NCBI GenBank assembly: GCA_026707745.1
Contig: JAPOWG010000106.1
Location: forward strand, 1 to 57,202
DNA from: Chloroflexota bacterium
GTDB lineage: Bacteria > Chloroflexota > Anaerolineae > Aggregatilineales > Phototrophicaceae
Reading direction: 5' to 3'
DNA length: 57,202 nucleotides
Positions 1 through 8,425 of the stretch are shown one piece after another (within the stretch, counting starts at the first letter, position 1; each line of letters starts with the position of its first letter). The notes beneath the pieces are model-generated. The model saw only the letters and a list, made by a program, of their open reading frames with translations, was not told where the DNA came from and made no database searches. Made by a program: the position numbers and the translations under genes.

Positions 1-2
1 AT

Positions 3-191
3 ACGATGATCGCCAACTTCGGCGCTGCGGCAGTATTGCCGACTTTGGCGCAGCTCGGTTACATTGGCAGCAGTTTCCTGGTGCCTAATCTGCAAGCCTA
101 CCTGACCGGCGCCGTCGATTCGGCGCAGGCGGCGATGGATACGGCACAGGAAGAAGCTGTGCAGTTCCTGCAAGATGAAGGCGTGATGTAA
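3..191 (+). CDS. C-terminal end of an ABC sugar-binding protein (partial)
   Basis: Only the last 62 codons are inside the window; the reading frame is open to the left edge, so the ATG at 6 is probably internal. The visible piece is a soluble, Ala/Gln/Glu-rich helical tail (VDSAQAAMDTAQEEAVQFL). Such tails are common at the C-terminus of family 1 extracellular solute-binding proteins, where the last helices pack on the second lobe. The gene immediately downstream encodes both membrane subunits of a sugar ABC importer, which makes a lipid-anchored or secreted binding protein the natural reading. The fragment alone does not prove the family. Confidence 0.5.
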   Translation, partial: TMIANFGAAAVLPTLAQLGYIGSSFLVPNLQAYLTGAVDSAQAAMDTAQEEAVQFLQDEGVM

Positions 192-234
192 GCATCATCC
201 AATCGACTGCACGCTAACGCGATGCAAGTTTGAT

Positions 235-276
235 GGGCGACCCCCGGTTTGTGTCCGCGCAACCCGTGGGTCGCCC
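235..276. repeat. Hairpin with GGGCGACCC / GGGTCGCCC arms
   Basis: Nine-base arms at 235-243 and 268-276 are perfect inverted repeats around a 24-base loop. It lies in the gap between the binding protein tail and the fused permease and resembles the GGGGCGAC hairpin family seen at six or more other places in the window. There is no T-run, so it is not a classical terminator. Confidence 0.6.
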
Positions 277-297
277 GCCCGAAAAGATAGATGAATC

Positions 298-323
298 GTA
301 GGGGCGGCCTATCAGGTCGCCCG
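298..323. repeat. Dispersed GTAGGGGCG hairpin, copy 1
   Basis: GTAGGGGCGGCCTATCAGG followed by TCGCCCG forms a short palindrome. The reverse complement of the sequence at 31947-31972 is the same with one base changed, so this is a dispersed repeat rather than a local operator. Confidence 0.65.
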
Positions 324-365
324 GCCTTAAAATTGTAGATTTGTTCTCTCCAGCAATACGCTTGG

Positions 366-2375
366 ATGCAGGGCATGACCGCAGTACAAAGCGTGATGGA
401 CCACAAGCAGAACAAGCGATCGCGATTCCGCCTGGTCAAGAAGGATATGCTGCCCCTGTATATTTGCCTGGGCGTGCCCCTCTTGATCATGACATTCGTC
501 TTCGTCTATCCGCTAGTCTATAGTTTCGCCCTCAGCGTGACCAACGCCCATCTGATGCGGCCCAATGTTGATTTCGTCGGCCTGCGGAACTACATACGCA
601 TACTCAACGATGCGCGGGTTTGGCATAGCATTCGCATTACCCTGACCTACGCCGCCGGCGCTATGGTGCTTCAGTTTCTTGTCGGCTTTGCCCTGGCGCT
701 GCTGATAGACTATATCGGTGTTGTTCGCGGCATACTGCGGACGCTGATCGTGATACCGCTTATGCTGACCCCGGTGGTCGTCGGCGTGATTTGGCGGACG
801 ATGCTCAACTACGACTTCGGGATCATCAATTACTTCGTTCGCCTTCTGGGCTTGGAACCGATCGATTGGGTCTACGATCCCAATTTGGCTTTGCCGGCCT
901 TGATCGCCATTAGCGTTTGGGGTGGTGTGCCCTTTATCATGCTCGTTCTGTCCGCCGGGCTGGCGGCCATGCCGCGCGAGCCCTTTGAATCAGCCCAGAT
1001 CGACGGCGCTTCATCCTGGCAAACCCTGCGCTATCTGACCATTCCCATGCTGCGACCGGTGATCATGGTCGTCGTAATCTTTCGCTCCTATCAGCTCCTG
1101 CGCGAGTTTGATGTTGTGTTCACGCTCACAAAAGGCGGTCCCGCCCGCGCGACCGAGACGCTGACCTATCACATCTACGCTCGCATGTTTGAGGCAGGCC
1201 AGATCGGTATCAGCGCCGCTATTGCGTATGTCTTGTTTTTCATCACGCTGGCGATCGTCGTCTTCCTGTTCACGCAATTGGAGCGCGGCGACCAGGATAT
1301 GGTGGCTTCGACAGCAGCAGGCTCAATACAGCAGCGGCCGCCCATACAGCTGCTGAGGAAGAGCATCGCCTTTGTCATAAACCTGCCGCTGCGGATCGCA
1401 GTCGGTCTAGTCGATCTCCTGGCTGCATATCTGGGCAAAGCACTATCGTTGGCAGCGGGCGCGTTGCGGCGCGGTCAAGTCGCCTCCGGCGTCGGACGCC
1501 GGGAACGGCGCCGGCTGGGCGTCGTCATTGCGTCGGTGATCGTCGGTGGCTGGATTGTGTTCGCGCTTATGCCAGTAGCCTGGATCTACATCAGTTCAGT
1601 CAAAGAACCGCCGGATGTCTTTAAGATCCCGCCGAAATGGATCTTTACGCCGACACTTCACAATTATGAAGTCGTCCTGGGTATGAAATACGGAACTGAA
1701 TCTGAATTGGCGATGGAAGGCGTCAAGCCCCCACTGAGCAGATTCCGAGAATACATCATCAACAGCGTCCTTATCAGCAGCAGCACAACGCTGATCAATA
1801 TTACGACGGGCATGCTGGCGGCCTATGCCCTGGTTCGACTACGATTCCGCGGGAAAGAGTTTATTCTCGTCGGTATGCTATTTACGCGCATGGTGCCGCC
1901 GATCATGCTGATATTGCCGATCTTTCTCATCTGGCGCCAACTAGGCCTCCTGGGCACATACCATGGCCTTGCAATCGCTTATTTGTCCTTCGGCCTCCCC
2001 TTCTCGATCTGGATGATGCGCGGCTACCTGATGGATATTCCCGCCGATCTGGAAGAGGCGGCGATGGTGGACGGCAGCTCGCGCCTGGGCGCCTTCTTCC
2101 GCGTCACTCTGCCCCTGGCCGCGCCGGGTCTGGCCGCGACCGCTGTATTCAACTTCATCGGCGCTTGGAATGAATTCTTTTTTGCTATCATATTGGGCAA
2201 CAATCAGATCAAGACCGTGACGGTGGAGATACTGACCTACGTCACCGACTACGCCATTCTCTTTGGGCGGCTGTTTGCCGCCGCTGGTTTGATTCTGCTT
2301 CCGATCATCATTTTCACTTTCTTTGTGCAAAAATATATCGCGACCGGTTTGACAGGCGGCGCGTTGAAAGGCTGA
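366..2375 (+). CDS. Fused two-permease sugar ABC transporter subunit (MalF-like + MalG-like)
   Basis: Integral membrane protein of 669 residues that appears to hold both transmembrane subunits of a CUT1-type sugar importer in one chain. The first half (about residues 30-310) has about six membrane helices and the EAA loop EPFESAQIDGASS, which docks the ATPase. After a polar linker (about 310-385) the second half (about 390-669) has another set of helices and the EAA loop DLEEAAMVDGSSR. A MalG-type signature tail (FVQKYIATGLTGGALKG) ends the protein. Single permeases of this family are usually 280-320 residues, so the length equals two plus a linker. The reading frame is continuous. Start is uncertain: ATGs at 366, 375 and 396 all lack a strong ribosome site. 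It follows the binding protein tail and precedes sugar-metabolic enzymes. Substrate unknown. Confidence 0.88.
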   Translation: MQGMTAVQSVMDHKQNKRSRFRLVKKDMLPLYICLGVPLLIMTFVFVYPLVYSFALSVTNAHLMRPNVDFVGLRNYIRILNDARVWHSIRITLTYAAGAMVLQFLVGFALALLIDYIGVVRGILRTLIVIPLMLTPVVVGVIWRTMLNYDFGIINYFVRLLGLEPIDWVYDPNLALPALIAISVWGGVPFIMLVLSAGLAAMPREPFESAQIDGASSWQTLRYLTIPMLRPVIMVVVIFRSYQLLREFDVVFTLTKGGPARATETLTYHIYARMFEAGQIGISAAIAYVLFFITLAIVVFLFTQLERGDQDMVASTAAGSIQQRPPIQLLRKSIAFVINLPLRIAVGLVDLLAAYLGKALSLAAGALRRGQVASGVGRRERRRLGVVIASVIVGGWIVFALMPVAWIYISSVKEPPDVFKIPPKWIFTPTLHNYEVVLGMKYGTESELAMEGVKPPLSRFREYIINSVLISSSTTLINITTGMLAAYALVRLRFRGKEFILVGMLFTRMVPPIMLILPIFLIWRQLGLLGTYHGLAIAYLSFGLPFSIWMMRGYLMDIPADLEEAAMVDGSSRLGAFFRVTLPLAAPGLAATAVFNFIGAWNEFFFAIILGNNQIKTVTVEILTYVTDYAILFGRLFAAAGLILLPIIIFTFFVQKYIATGLTGGALKG

Positions 2376-2379
2376 TATT

Positions 2380-3204
2380 ATGCGATTGGGACTTGGACTC
2401 GGCGGACTGGGACTCGATTCACAAGGGCTCATCCAGCAGGCGAAGACCCACGGCGTCTCGGGATTACTGATGGATGTCAGTGAGGTGCGTAGGCAGTCAA
2501 TTGCCGACTGGCGTAGTCAGTTGGCTGAAAATGAGTTGGAAGTCGTTCAAGTCGGTGCCTGGGCGCTAAACCCGCTGCTACCGACGCCGGAGACCGCGCA
2601 AATCGCCCGGGACGCTATTGTTGCAGCGGCGGATCTTGGCGCGCCTCGCATCATCCTGGGCGGTGGCACCAAGAACCCGAATCACAGCTTCTGCGGCCAT
2701 CCGGACAACTTCACCGGCGAGGCGATCATGGAAGCAGCGTCGTCCTTAAGGCCCTTTGTGCGGGAAGCGGAAGCGGCTGGCGTGCTGGTGACGCTGGAGA
2801 TCCATTTCGCGACAGTGCTGCATGACTGGGAGGCCTGCCGAAAGCTGGTTGAGGAGATTGCTTCACCGGCCCTCAAGATCAACCTTGATGCGGCAAACAT
2901 GATACGCTACTACGACTACTGGAGCAGCAGCGATTACATTCGACTGGGAATCGAAACCCTTGGTACGATGATCGAAACTTGTCACGCCAAGGATGTAGTG
3001 ATGCATGATGCGCTGCACGTGCATATGGATGAATGCCCGGCCGGCGAAGGCTGTCTGGACTACGCCGATATCATTCGTCTGATCGATACGCATTTGCGGC
3101 CGGATACTTATATGATTGTTGAACACACGCCGCTGGACAAGCTGCCAGCGGCCATGACCTATATTCGAAACTCGGCGGCCAAAGCCGGCGTGGCGATCCT
3201 CTAG
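2380..3204 (+). CDS. Sugar phosphate isomerase/epimerase-like TIM barrel protein
   Basis: 274-residue soluble protein of the AP endonuclease 2 / xylose isomerase-like TIM barrel family, whose members isomerise or epimerise sugars or act as dehydratases using a divalent metal. Recognisable pieces are the beta-strand ends APRIILGGGTKN, VTLEIHF (Glu as metal ligand), LKINLDAANM (Asp ligand), TCHAKDVV (His ligand) and MIVEHTPLD (Glu ligand), in the family's usual order. It begins four bases after the stop of the fused permease, so the two are almost certainly co-transcribed. The co-located Gfo/Idh/MocA gene suggests an oxidised-sugar pathway such as inositol or 3-keto sugar metabolism; the substrate itself cannot be read from the sequence. 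Confidence 0.82.
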   Translation: MRLGLGLGGLGLDSQGLIQQAKTHGVSGLLMDVSEVRRQSIADWRSQLAENELEVVQVGAWALNPLLPTPETAQIARDAIVAAADLGAPRIILGGGTKNPNHSFCGHPDNFTGEAIMEAASSLRPFVREAEAAGVLVTLEIHFATVLHDWEACRKLVEEIASPALKINLDAANMIRYYDYWSSSDYIRLGIETLGTMIETCHAKDVVMHDALHVHMDECPAGEGCLDYADIIRLIDTHLRPDTYMIVEHTPLDKLPAAMTYIRNSAAKAGVAIL

Positions 3205-3306
3205 CGGTTGCCGGCACCATACGAGAAGTCTCTTTCACTGGCACAGCAATTGCAAGGTTGCTAATCAAGGGCAACGCATTTTACTGAAACGGACAAGGAA
3301 TACGAA

Positions 3307-4356
3307 ATGGCAAGCAATTCCGAAATTCGGCTGGGAATCGTGGGGATGCGGCTCGGCTTGTGGCACGCCGGCGCAATCGCCGAGATTGATGGCGCCTCTA
3401 TCGTTGCGGTAGCTGATAATGTGCAAGGCAAATTGCCTGGACCCAACATCACGCTGGGTGAATGGGCCGATAGCCTGGGCGCGGACGCTTACGTGGACGG
3501 CGTCGACATGATCAAAAATGCCGATATAAACGCGGTCGATCTATGTGTCTCGCCCAAGTGGCGTCTCCCCCTTGTGGAAGCGGCGGCTGAACGAGGACTG
3601 CCCGTTCTGATTGAAAAGCCTTGGGGCACAAATATGGCGCATGGCCGCGCCCTGGCGGAGGTCATCAACAAGGCGAGCCTTCTGCACATGGTGGAATTCC
3701 CGCTGCGGTACTTTCCGCCGATACTCGAACTCAAAAAACTGCTCGATAACGGACCGCTTGGCCGACCCTTCGTCGTCAACGCCGAGATCGTTATGGGTGA
3801 GGGCCCAGCGAAAATGCCAGACCACTGGATGTGGGATCCGGACAATGGCAATGGCGCCGTCAACGAGAACACTTGCCACGTCTTCGATACGCTATGCTAT
3901 TTGTTGGGAGAACCGGTTTCAGTGCACGCTTTCGGCGCTAGCTATCATGGCGCGGCGCCCGCATTGCCTGATGGCGTAGTCGCGAATATCGCCTTCGAGA
4001 GCGGTGCTGTCGCATCTGTCACTGGCGGTTCCTTAGGCGCGGATATTCTGCGGACACCAACTTGGCTGGATGTCTATGCCGAAAAGGGACAGGCGCTGGT
4101 TACCGGCATCGAACACATGTTTGATACACTGACTTGGGGTAGATCTGATGACAGCGGTGAGCCCAATCGCCACCATTGGCCTAATCCTCGGCTGCGGACT
4201 CTGATCGTGCAATACGCGATTGCAGAATTCGTCGATAGCGTCCGGACTGGCCGACAGCCCGAAAGCGATGCCGACGCCGGTCTTAAGGCGCTGGCGCTAG
4301 CTGTGGCCGTCAACGAATCGACCGCGACGGGCGAAATCGTTGATTTGCGCAATTAG
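3307..4356 (+). CDS. Gfo/Idh/MocA family NAD(P)-dependent oxidoreductase
   Basis: 349-residue cytosolic dehydrogenase. The N-terminal Rossmann fold begins RLGIVGMRLGLWHAGAI, a slightly atypical glycine motif (GxxGxxxG instead of GxGxxG). The family signature EKPWG (catalytic Lys) is near residue 104, and the C-terminal alpha/beta substrate domain follows, with NENTCHVFDTLCYLLG supplying the usual Asp/His pair. Family members oxidise or reduce sugars, inositols and their derivatives. A good ribosome site (AAGGAA, 3295-3300) precedes the ATG. It is the third gene of the first cluster, 102 bases after the TIM barrel gene, and probably acts on the same imported sugar. Length is typical. Confidence 0.85.
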   Translation: MASNSEIRLGIVGMRLGLWHAGAIAEIDGASIVAVADNVQGKLPGPNITLGEWADSLGADAYVDGVDMIKNADINAVDLCVSPKWRLPLVEAAAERGLPVLIEKPWGTNMAHGRALAEVINKASLLHMVEFPLRYFPPILELKKLLDNGPLGRPFVVNAEIVMGEGPAKMPDHWMWDPDNGNGAVNENTCHVFDTLCYLLGEPVSVHAFGASYHGAAPALPDGVVANIAFESGAVASVTGGSLGADILRTPTWLDVYAEKGQALVTGIEHMFDTLTWGRSDDSGEPNRHHWPNPRLRTLIVQYAIAEFVDSVRTGRQPESDADAGLKALALAVAVNESTATGEIVDLRN

Positions 4357-4745
4357 ACCGCCTCGACAATTGACAGACCTTTGTACGCTCCTTTACAAAA
4401 CTCGAATTTTTACAGTTCGAGAGCCGACAAACTGGGTGCCAATACGGCATCAAACCTGTGCATCAGCCTAGATTATCCACCTGCGCCGATACCCATTTGG
4501 CTGAGCGCGATTCTGTCGTTGCTGCCCATTCTTTACTGCCTGTTTCTGAAGCATGCGTGGTTACACTACACTGCTGACAAGTCTCATCCATCTCCGCATT
4601 CATTTTCTGCGCGACCGAAAATGGCGCCGAATTCAACGCTAACATCTAGGGCTTCTCCCCCTCCTGCATGGCAGAATTAGCGTTCATTTTCGTCCAGCAA
4701 TATAATGCGCGTAAATAATCATTTAATTTCAATGGAGTTTCAACC
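4357..4745. other. 389 bp intergenic region with promoter elements and inverted repeats
   Basis: No convincing gene; the 99-codon open frame here (4381-4680) has no ribosome site and no recognisable protein character. The region holds a TTGACA at 4370-4375, a hairpin (CTCGAA...TTCGAG near 4411-4431), a CATTTTC/GAAAATG inverted pair (about 4601-4624), an AACGCTAA/TTAGCGTT inverted pair (4635-4642 and 4677-4684) and a TATAAT at 4701-4706 in front of the next gene. Confidence 0.6.
4635..4706 (+). promoter_or_regulatory. Candidate promoter with an 8 bp inverted repeat over its -35 region
   Basis: TATAAT at 4701-4706 is a perfect -10 box 40 bases before the ATG of the glycohydrolase gene. The best -35 is weak (TTAGCG, 4677-4682, spacing 18) and overlaps the right arm of the inverted repeat AACGCTAA (4635-4642) / TTAGCGTT (4677-4684). 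A weak -35 overlapped by an inverted repeat is typical of a regulated promoter, but the regulator is unknown. Confidence 0.45.
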
Positions 4746-6905
4746 ATGACACTTCAGGCCGATTATGTCGAACGAGTATATGCCGGGGTACTTGGCAAGA
4801 TAATTGCGGTCTACCTGGGTCGCCCGATTGAAGGCTGGTCCCATGAGATGATAGTAGAGCGTTTTGGCGAGATTAATTACTATGTGCATGAGGCGCTTGA
4901 CGTACCGCTGATCGTGACCGATGACGACCTCTCTGGAACTTTTACTTTTGTGCGTGCCATGCCGGACTACGGCAACAGCCTGGATCTGACCCCGGTACAG
5001 ATCGGCCAGACCTGGCTCAATTACATCGTCGAAGGCAAGACCATATTATGGTGGGGAGGCATCGGCGATGTAACCGAACATACCGCCTATATCCGGCTGA
5101 AAAATGGCATCCAGCCTCCGCGCAGCGGCTCGATTGAACTCAACGGTCCGATCATGGCCGAGCAGATTGGTTCGCAGATCTTCATTGATGGCTGGGGCAT
5201 GATCGCGCCCGGCGACCCCGTGCTCGCAGCTGATCTGGCGCGGCGGGCTGCCAGTGTCAGCCACGACGGCGAAGCAATCTATGGCGCGCAGGTGGTCGCC
5301 GCGTTAGAAGCTCAGGCCTTTGTCGAATCGGACATCAATAAGCTGATCGACAGCGCCGTGTCCTTAATCCCCTCCGATTCGACCACCTACCGGATGATTG
5401 AGAAGGTACGCAACTGGCACGCCCGGCAGCCGGACTGGCGCGGGACTCTGGGGCAGATCGACAGCGAATATAGCCGCGATCGTTATCCAGGCAATTGCCA
5501 TATCGTGCCGAACCATGCGCGGATAATTCTTGCCTTGCTCTATGGCGACGACGACTTTCAAAAATCCCTGATGGTCGTCAATACGTCCGGTTTTGACACG
5601 GACTGCAACTCCGGCAATGTTGGCTGCATTATGGGGATCAAGAATGGCCTGGTTGGGATCGACGCTGGACCAGACTGGCGCGGCCCGGTAGCGGATCGTC
5701 TGTATCTGCCAACGGCGGACGGTGGCAGCGGTATCAGCGATGCGGTCGGCGAAACTTACAAACTGGTCAATATTGGGCGGGGGATGCAGGGATTGGAGCC
5801 GCTTACCCCGAAAAACGGGGCGCGATATCATTTCAGCCTACAAGGGTCGGTACAGGGTTTTGAGCCTGAAACCGGGCGTGAATCCAATAATACTGTGACC
5901 ATCGAAAATGTGTCCGGGCACAGCAAGAAAGGCGACCGATCACTGGCGCTTCGCTTTCACCGGCTGGCGAAGGGGCGCATTGCCAGAGTAGCCACACTCA
6001 CGTTTATACCCTCGAAGGAAATTGCCGATTATTTTGATGAGCGGGGTTACCGTTTACTTGCGTCGCCAACCTTGTATCCAGGACAAGTGGTCCGCGCTGG
6101 CCTCGTGGCAGAAGCAGCCAATGCTGATACGGTGACGCTGCGGCTCTACGCACGCCATTACAACGAGGATGATGCGCTAGAGATCATCGGCAGCGAGCCA
6201 GTCCAGGTTGCGCCTGGCGCAGAAGTCAACCTGGACTGGCTTGTGCCGGAGACCGGCAACCAGCCCATTGCCACCATCGGAATCGAGATTACGGGCGAGA
6301 ATGGCGCCAGCGGCACCGTCTACCTGGATTGGCTCACCTGGGACGGCACACCCGACATGCATCTGAATCGGCCCACCATCAGCGAAGCTGGACAGGAGAA
6401 ACGTAAGAGACCGAAGTTCTGGAAGAAGGCCTGGATTTATGCGCTGGATTCCAGTGAGCGTTTCGATTCCTGGGACTACTGGACACAGGCCTACCGACTG
6501 ATCCAGAATGAAGGCCGGGGTCTACTGATACAAGGAACGCGAGACTGGATCGACTATCAATTTGCGGCCACGGCCATGCCGCGAGTCTGTGAAGCCGGCG
6601 GGATCGCAGTGCGGGTGCAGGGCCTACAGCGGTACTATGCGCTGCTGCTGGATCAAGAAAGGACTCGCATCGTTCGCGTCCTGGACGGTGAAACCGTCCT
6701 GGCTGAAACCGACTCGGGCTGGTCCGTCGAGCAGAATTACGATCTCAAATTGAAGGTCGAAGGGGGCAAATTGACCGCCTTCGTAAGTGGCGAGCAGGTG
6801 CTTGAAACACAAGACCCGGAGGCTGCCTTGACTGGCGGCGGTATTGCCCTGATCGCACAAGCAGGTTTTATCTACTTTGATAACGTTGCCGTCAGGCCCC
6901 TCTAA
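4746..6905 (+). CDS. ADP-ribosylglycohydrolase-fold protein with C-terminal beta-sandwich domains
   Basis: 719 residues. The N-terminal part (about 5-330) is an ADP-ribosylglycohydrolase-type helical domain with the two metal-binding clusters of that fold: VTDDDLSGT near residue 58 and GFDTDCNSGNVG near residue 282, plus SHDGEAIYGAQ between them. The rest (about 345-719) looks like two beta-rich modules; the last 180 residues (FDSWDYWTQ to GFIYFDNVAV) resemble the LamG/DUF1080-type sandwich that binds or cleaves glycosides. Many relatives with this layout sit in sugar-utilisation clusters and may hydrolyse N- or O-glycosides rather than ADP-ribose. No signal peptide is visible, so it is probably cytosolic. 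Start is fixed by GGAG at 4734-4737, eight bases upstream. It is tail-to-tail with the GH32 gene. Confidence 0.8.
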   Translation: MTLQADYVERVYAGVLGKIIAVYLGRPIEGWSHEMIVERFGEINYYVHEALDVPLIVTDDDLSGTFTFVRAMPDYGNSLDLTPVQIGQTWLNYIVEGKTILWWGGIGDVTEHTAYIRLKNGIQPPRSGSIELNGPIMAEQIGSQIFIDGWGMIAPGDPVLAADLARRAASVSHDGEAIYGAQVVAALEAQAFVESDINKLIDSAVSLIPSDSTTYRMIEKVRNWHARQPDWRGTLGQIDSEYSRDRYPGNCHIVPNHARIILALLYGDDDFQKSLMVVNTSGFDTDCNSGNVGCIMGIKNGLVGIDAGPDWRGPVADRLYLPTADGGSGISDAVGETYKLVNIGRGMQGLEPLTPKNGARYHFSLQGSVQGFEPETGRESNNTVTIENVSGHSKKGDRSLALRFHRLAKGRIARVATLTFIPSKEIADYFDERGYRLLASPTLYPGQVVRAGLVAEAANADTVTLRLYARHYNEDDALEIIGSEPVQVAPGAEVNLDWLVPETGNQPIATIGIEITGENGASGTVYLDWLTWDGTPDMHLNRPTISEAGQEKRKRPKFWKKAWIYALDSSERFDSWDYWTQAYRLIQNEGRGLLIQGTRDWIDYQFAATAMPRVCEAGGIAVRVQGLQRYYALLLDQERTRIVRVLDGETVLAETDSGWSVEQNYDLKLKVEGGKLTAFVSGEQVLETQDPEAALTGGGIALIAQAGFIYFDNVAVRPL

Positions 6906-6910
6906 GGGGC
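6896..6910. terminator. Compact hairpin spanning the stop codon between convergent genes
   Basis: GCCCCT (6896-6901), loop CTA, AGGGGC (6905-6910). The stem includes the stop codon of the upstream + strand gene and abuts the stop of the - strand GH32 gene. It could slow transcription from either side; there is no T-run on either strand, so the terminator role is a guess. Confidence 0.35.
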
Positions 6911-6911
6911 A

Positions 6912-8342
6912 TCATTGCGGCCAAATCGAGCGCATTTGCCAGACTGACAGCGTTTTGACCTGACCTTTCCCGAACAGGCGCAGACCTTGGCTGTCGGCTC
7001 GCGACGGGTAGATGCGGCTGCATATGCTTGTCCGACCATTCGCGATGATCTCCAATACCGAGCCGTCAAGCAAAATGCGCAACTGCAAACTTTCGCCGGG
7101 CGCGAGTTCGTGCGCCGCTTGGTTGGCAAAGGTTTCCTGGTCCTGACCCAGGCTCGATCGCTCACGGTTCACGCTTAGCAGTTTTGTTTCGGAACTGTAG
7201 CTGACGCGCGTTTCTTCGCCCCCATCAGAGGCGCAGGCGACGGCCAGACCAACTGTGCCTTCCGCATTGAATTCAAGCTCCATATCCAGCGCGGCGCCCT
7301 TGATCTCAAGATTGTGGTCGGCGCCAGTCAGTCGGATATCGCGAATGACAGTGCGGCTGCCACGAAGTCGATTTAGCTCCGGCACGGGAGTCATGTGGAG
7401 CTGTCCATTGCGCAGGCTCAGTTCACGTGGGATAGCGTGGCATCCGGCCCAGCTAGCGGCGACATGCGCCTCTTCGCTGCGGCCTTCGCGCAACCATCCC
7501 CAGAGCAAGCGGCGGCCCCGCGCATCTTCCATCGTGAATGGCGCGTAAAAGTAAGCGTGATCCAGGATTCCGCTAATCTCCGGCCTAAACTCCTGATCAA
7601 CATAGTCACCAATGAAGTAGAAGACCGTGAAGGGAATTTTGCCGCCCTTTCCCGCCACGATCAGCACCCACTTATCGCCCAATGGGAAAAAGCAGGGACA
7701 TTCCCAGACGCAACCGTTTTTAGCATAGCTGCCAGTCAATAGAGGATGCAGGAATTCCCACCCGATCAGGTCAGGCGAACGATAGAGAAAAACTGAACCG
7801 CCGACCGGTTTGATACGCGAGGCGAGCAACATATACCAGGTATCGCCTTCGCGCCATATCATCGGGTCACGCAAATCGTAGGGCTGATTGGCTATGGCCG
7901 GGATTTCGCTTAAGATCGGGTTGCCACTATATTTCTCCCAACTAAGCAAGCCATCCTGGCTGGTGGCAATACACTGCGATTGCTGCCCATAACCCTTGGG
8001 ACCAACGCCTGTATAGACGGCCGTCGGCACGCCATCGTCGTCGACCACACAGCCAGACCAGCAGCCGGTTGCATCTGGCCCGCCCGGGGTGGGCGAGAGC
8101 GCGACAGGCAGATCCTGCCAGTGAATCGCGTCTTCGCTCACGGCATGTCCCCAATGAGCGAGACCAAAGCGGGGACTTTCCGGGTGGTATTGGTAAAAGA
8201 GATGATACTTTCCGCCCCGCTGGATCACGCCGTTGGGGTCGTTCATCCAGCTCGCGGGCGCAATAAAATGATAAACAGGCCGGTGGAAATCTTGCGCCAG
8301 GTTACGACGTTGCTCGGCAAAATCGTGATTCGTTACACTCAT
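6912..8342 (-). CDS. Glycoside hydrolase family 32 (beta-fructofuranosidase / levanase type)
   Basis: 476-residue fructosidase. The three GH32 hallmarks are present in order: SWMNDPNG near the N-terminus (nucleophile Asp35), LRDPMIW near residue 158 (transition-state Asp) and WECPCFF near residue 211 (acid/base Glu). A five-bladed propeller covers roughly residues 20-330 and the C-terminal beta-sandwich runs to the end. No signal peptide is visible, so it acts inside the cell on imported sucrose or short fructo-oligosaccharides. It is the last gene of a - strand operon (binding protein, permease, permease, hydrolase) and follows its permease by 83 bases. A weak GGAAG lies seven bases before the ATG. 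Confidence 0.92.
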   Translation of the reverse strand: MSVTNHDFAEQRRNLAQDFHRPVYHFIAPASWMNDPNGVIQRGGKYHLFYQYHPESPRFGLAHWGHAVSEDAIHWQDLPVALSPTPGGPDATGCWSGCVVDDDGVPTAVYTGVGPKGYGQQSQCIATSQDGLLSWEKYSGNPILSEIPAIANQPYDLRDPMIWREGDTWYMLLASRIKPVGGSVFLYRSPDLIGWEFLHPLLTGSYAKNGCVWECPCFFPLGDKWVLIVAGKGGKIPFTVFYFIGDYVDQEFRPEISGILDHAYFYAPFTMEDARGRRLLWGWLREGRSEEAHVAASWAGCHAIPRELSLRNGQLHMTPVPELNRLRGSRTVIRDIRLTGADHNLEIKGAALDMELEFNAEGTVGLAVACASDGGEETRVSYSSETKLLSVNRERSSLGQDQETFANQAAHELAPGESLQLRILLDGSVLEIIANGRTSICSRIYPSRADSQGLRLFGKGQVKTLSVWQMRSIWPQ

Positions 8343-8425
8343 ACTGGGTCTTCCATGTTTTCGCTTTGGTCTTCAGGCACTGACCTAGACGATTCCAACG
8401 GTAAGTCCGCAATTCCAGGGTTCCG

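Noticed and set aside
4370..4399. TTGACA followed by TACAAA at 18 bp
   Set aside because: A fair promoter match but 350 bases from the next gene, with a better -10 near that gene.
4381..4680. 99-codon frame in the 4.4-4.7 kb gap
   Set aside because: No ribosome site, low-complexity composition, and overlaps inverted repeats and promoter sequence.
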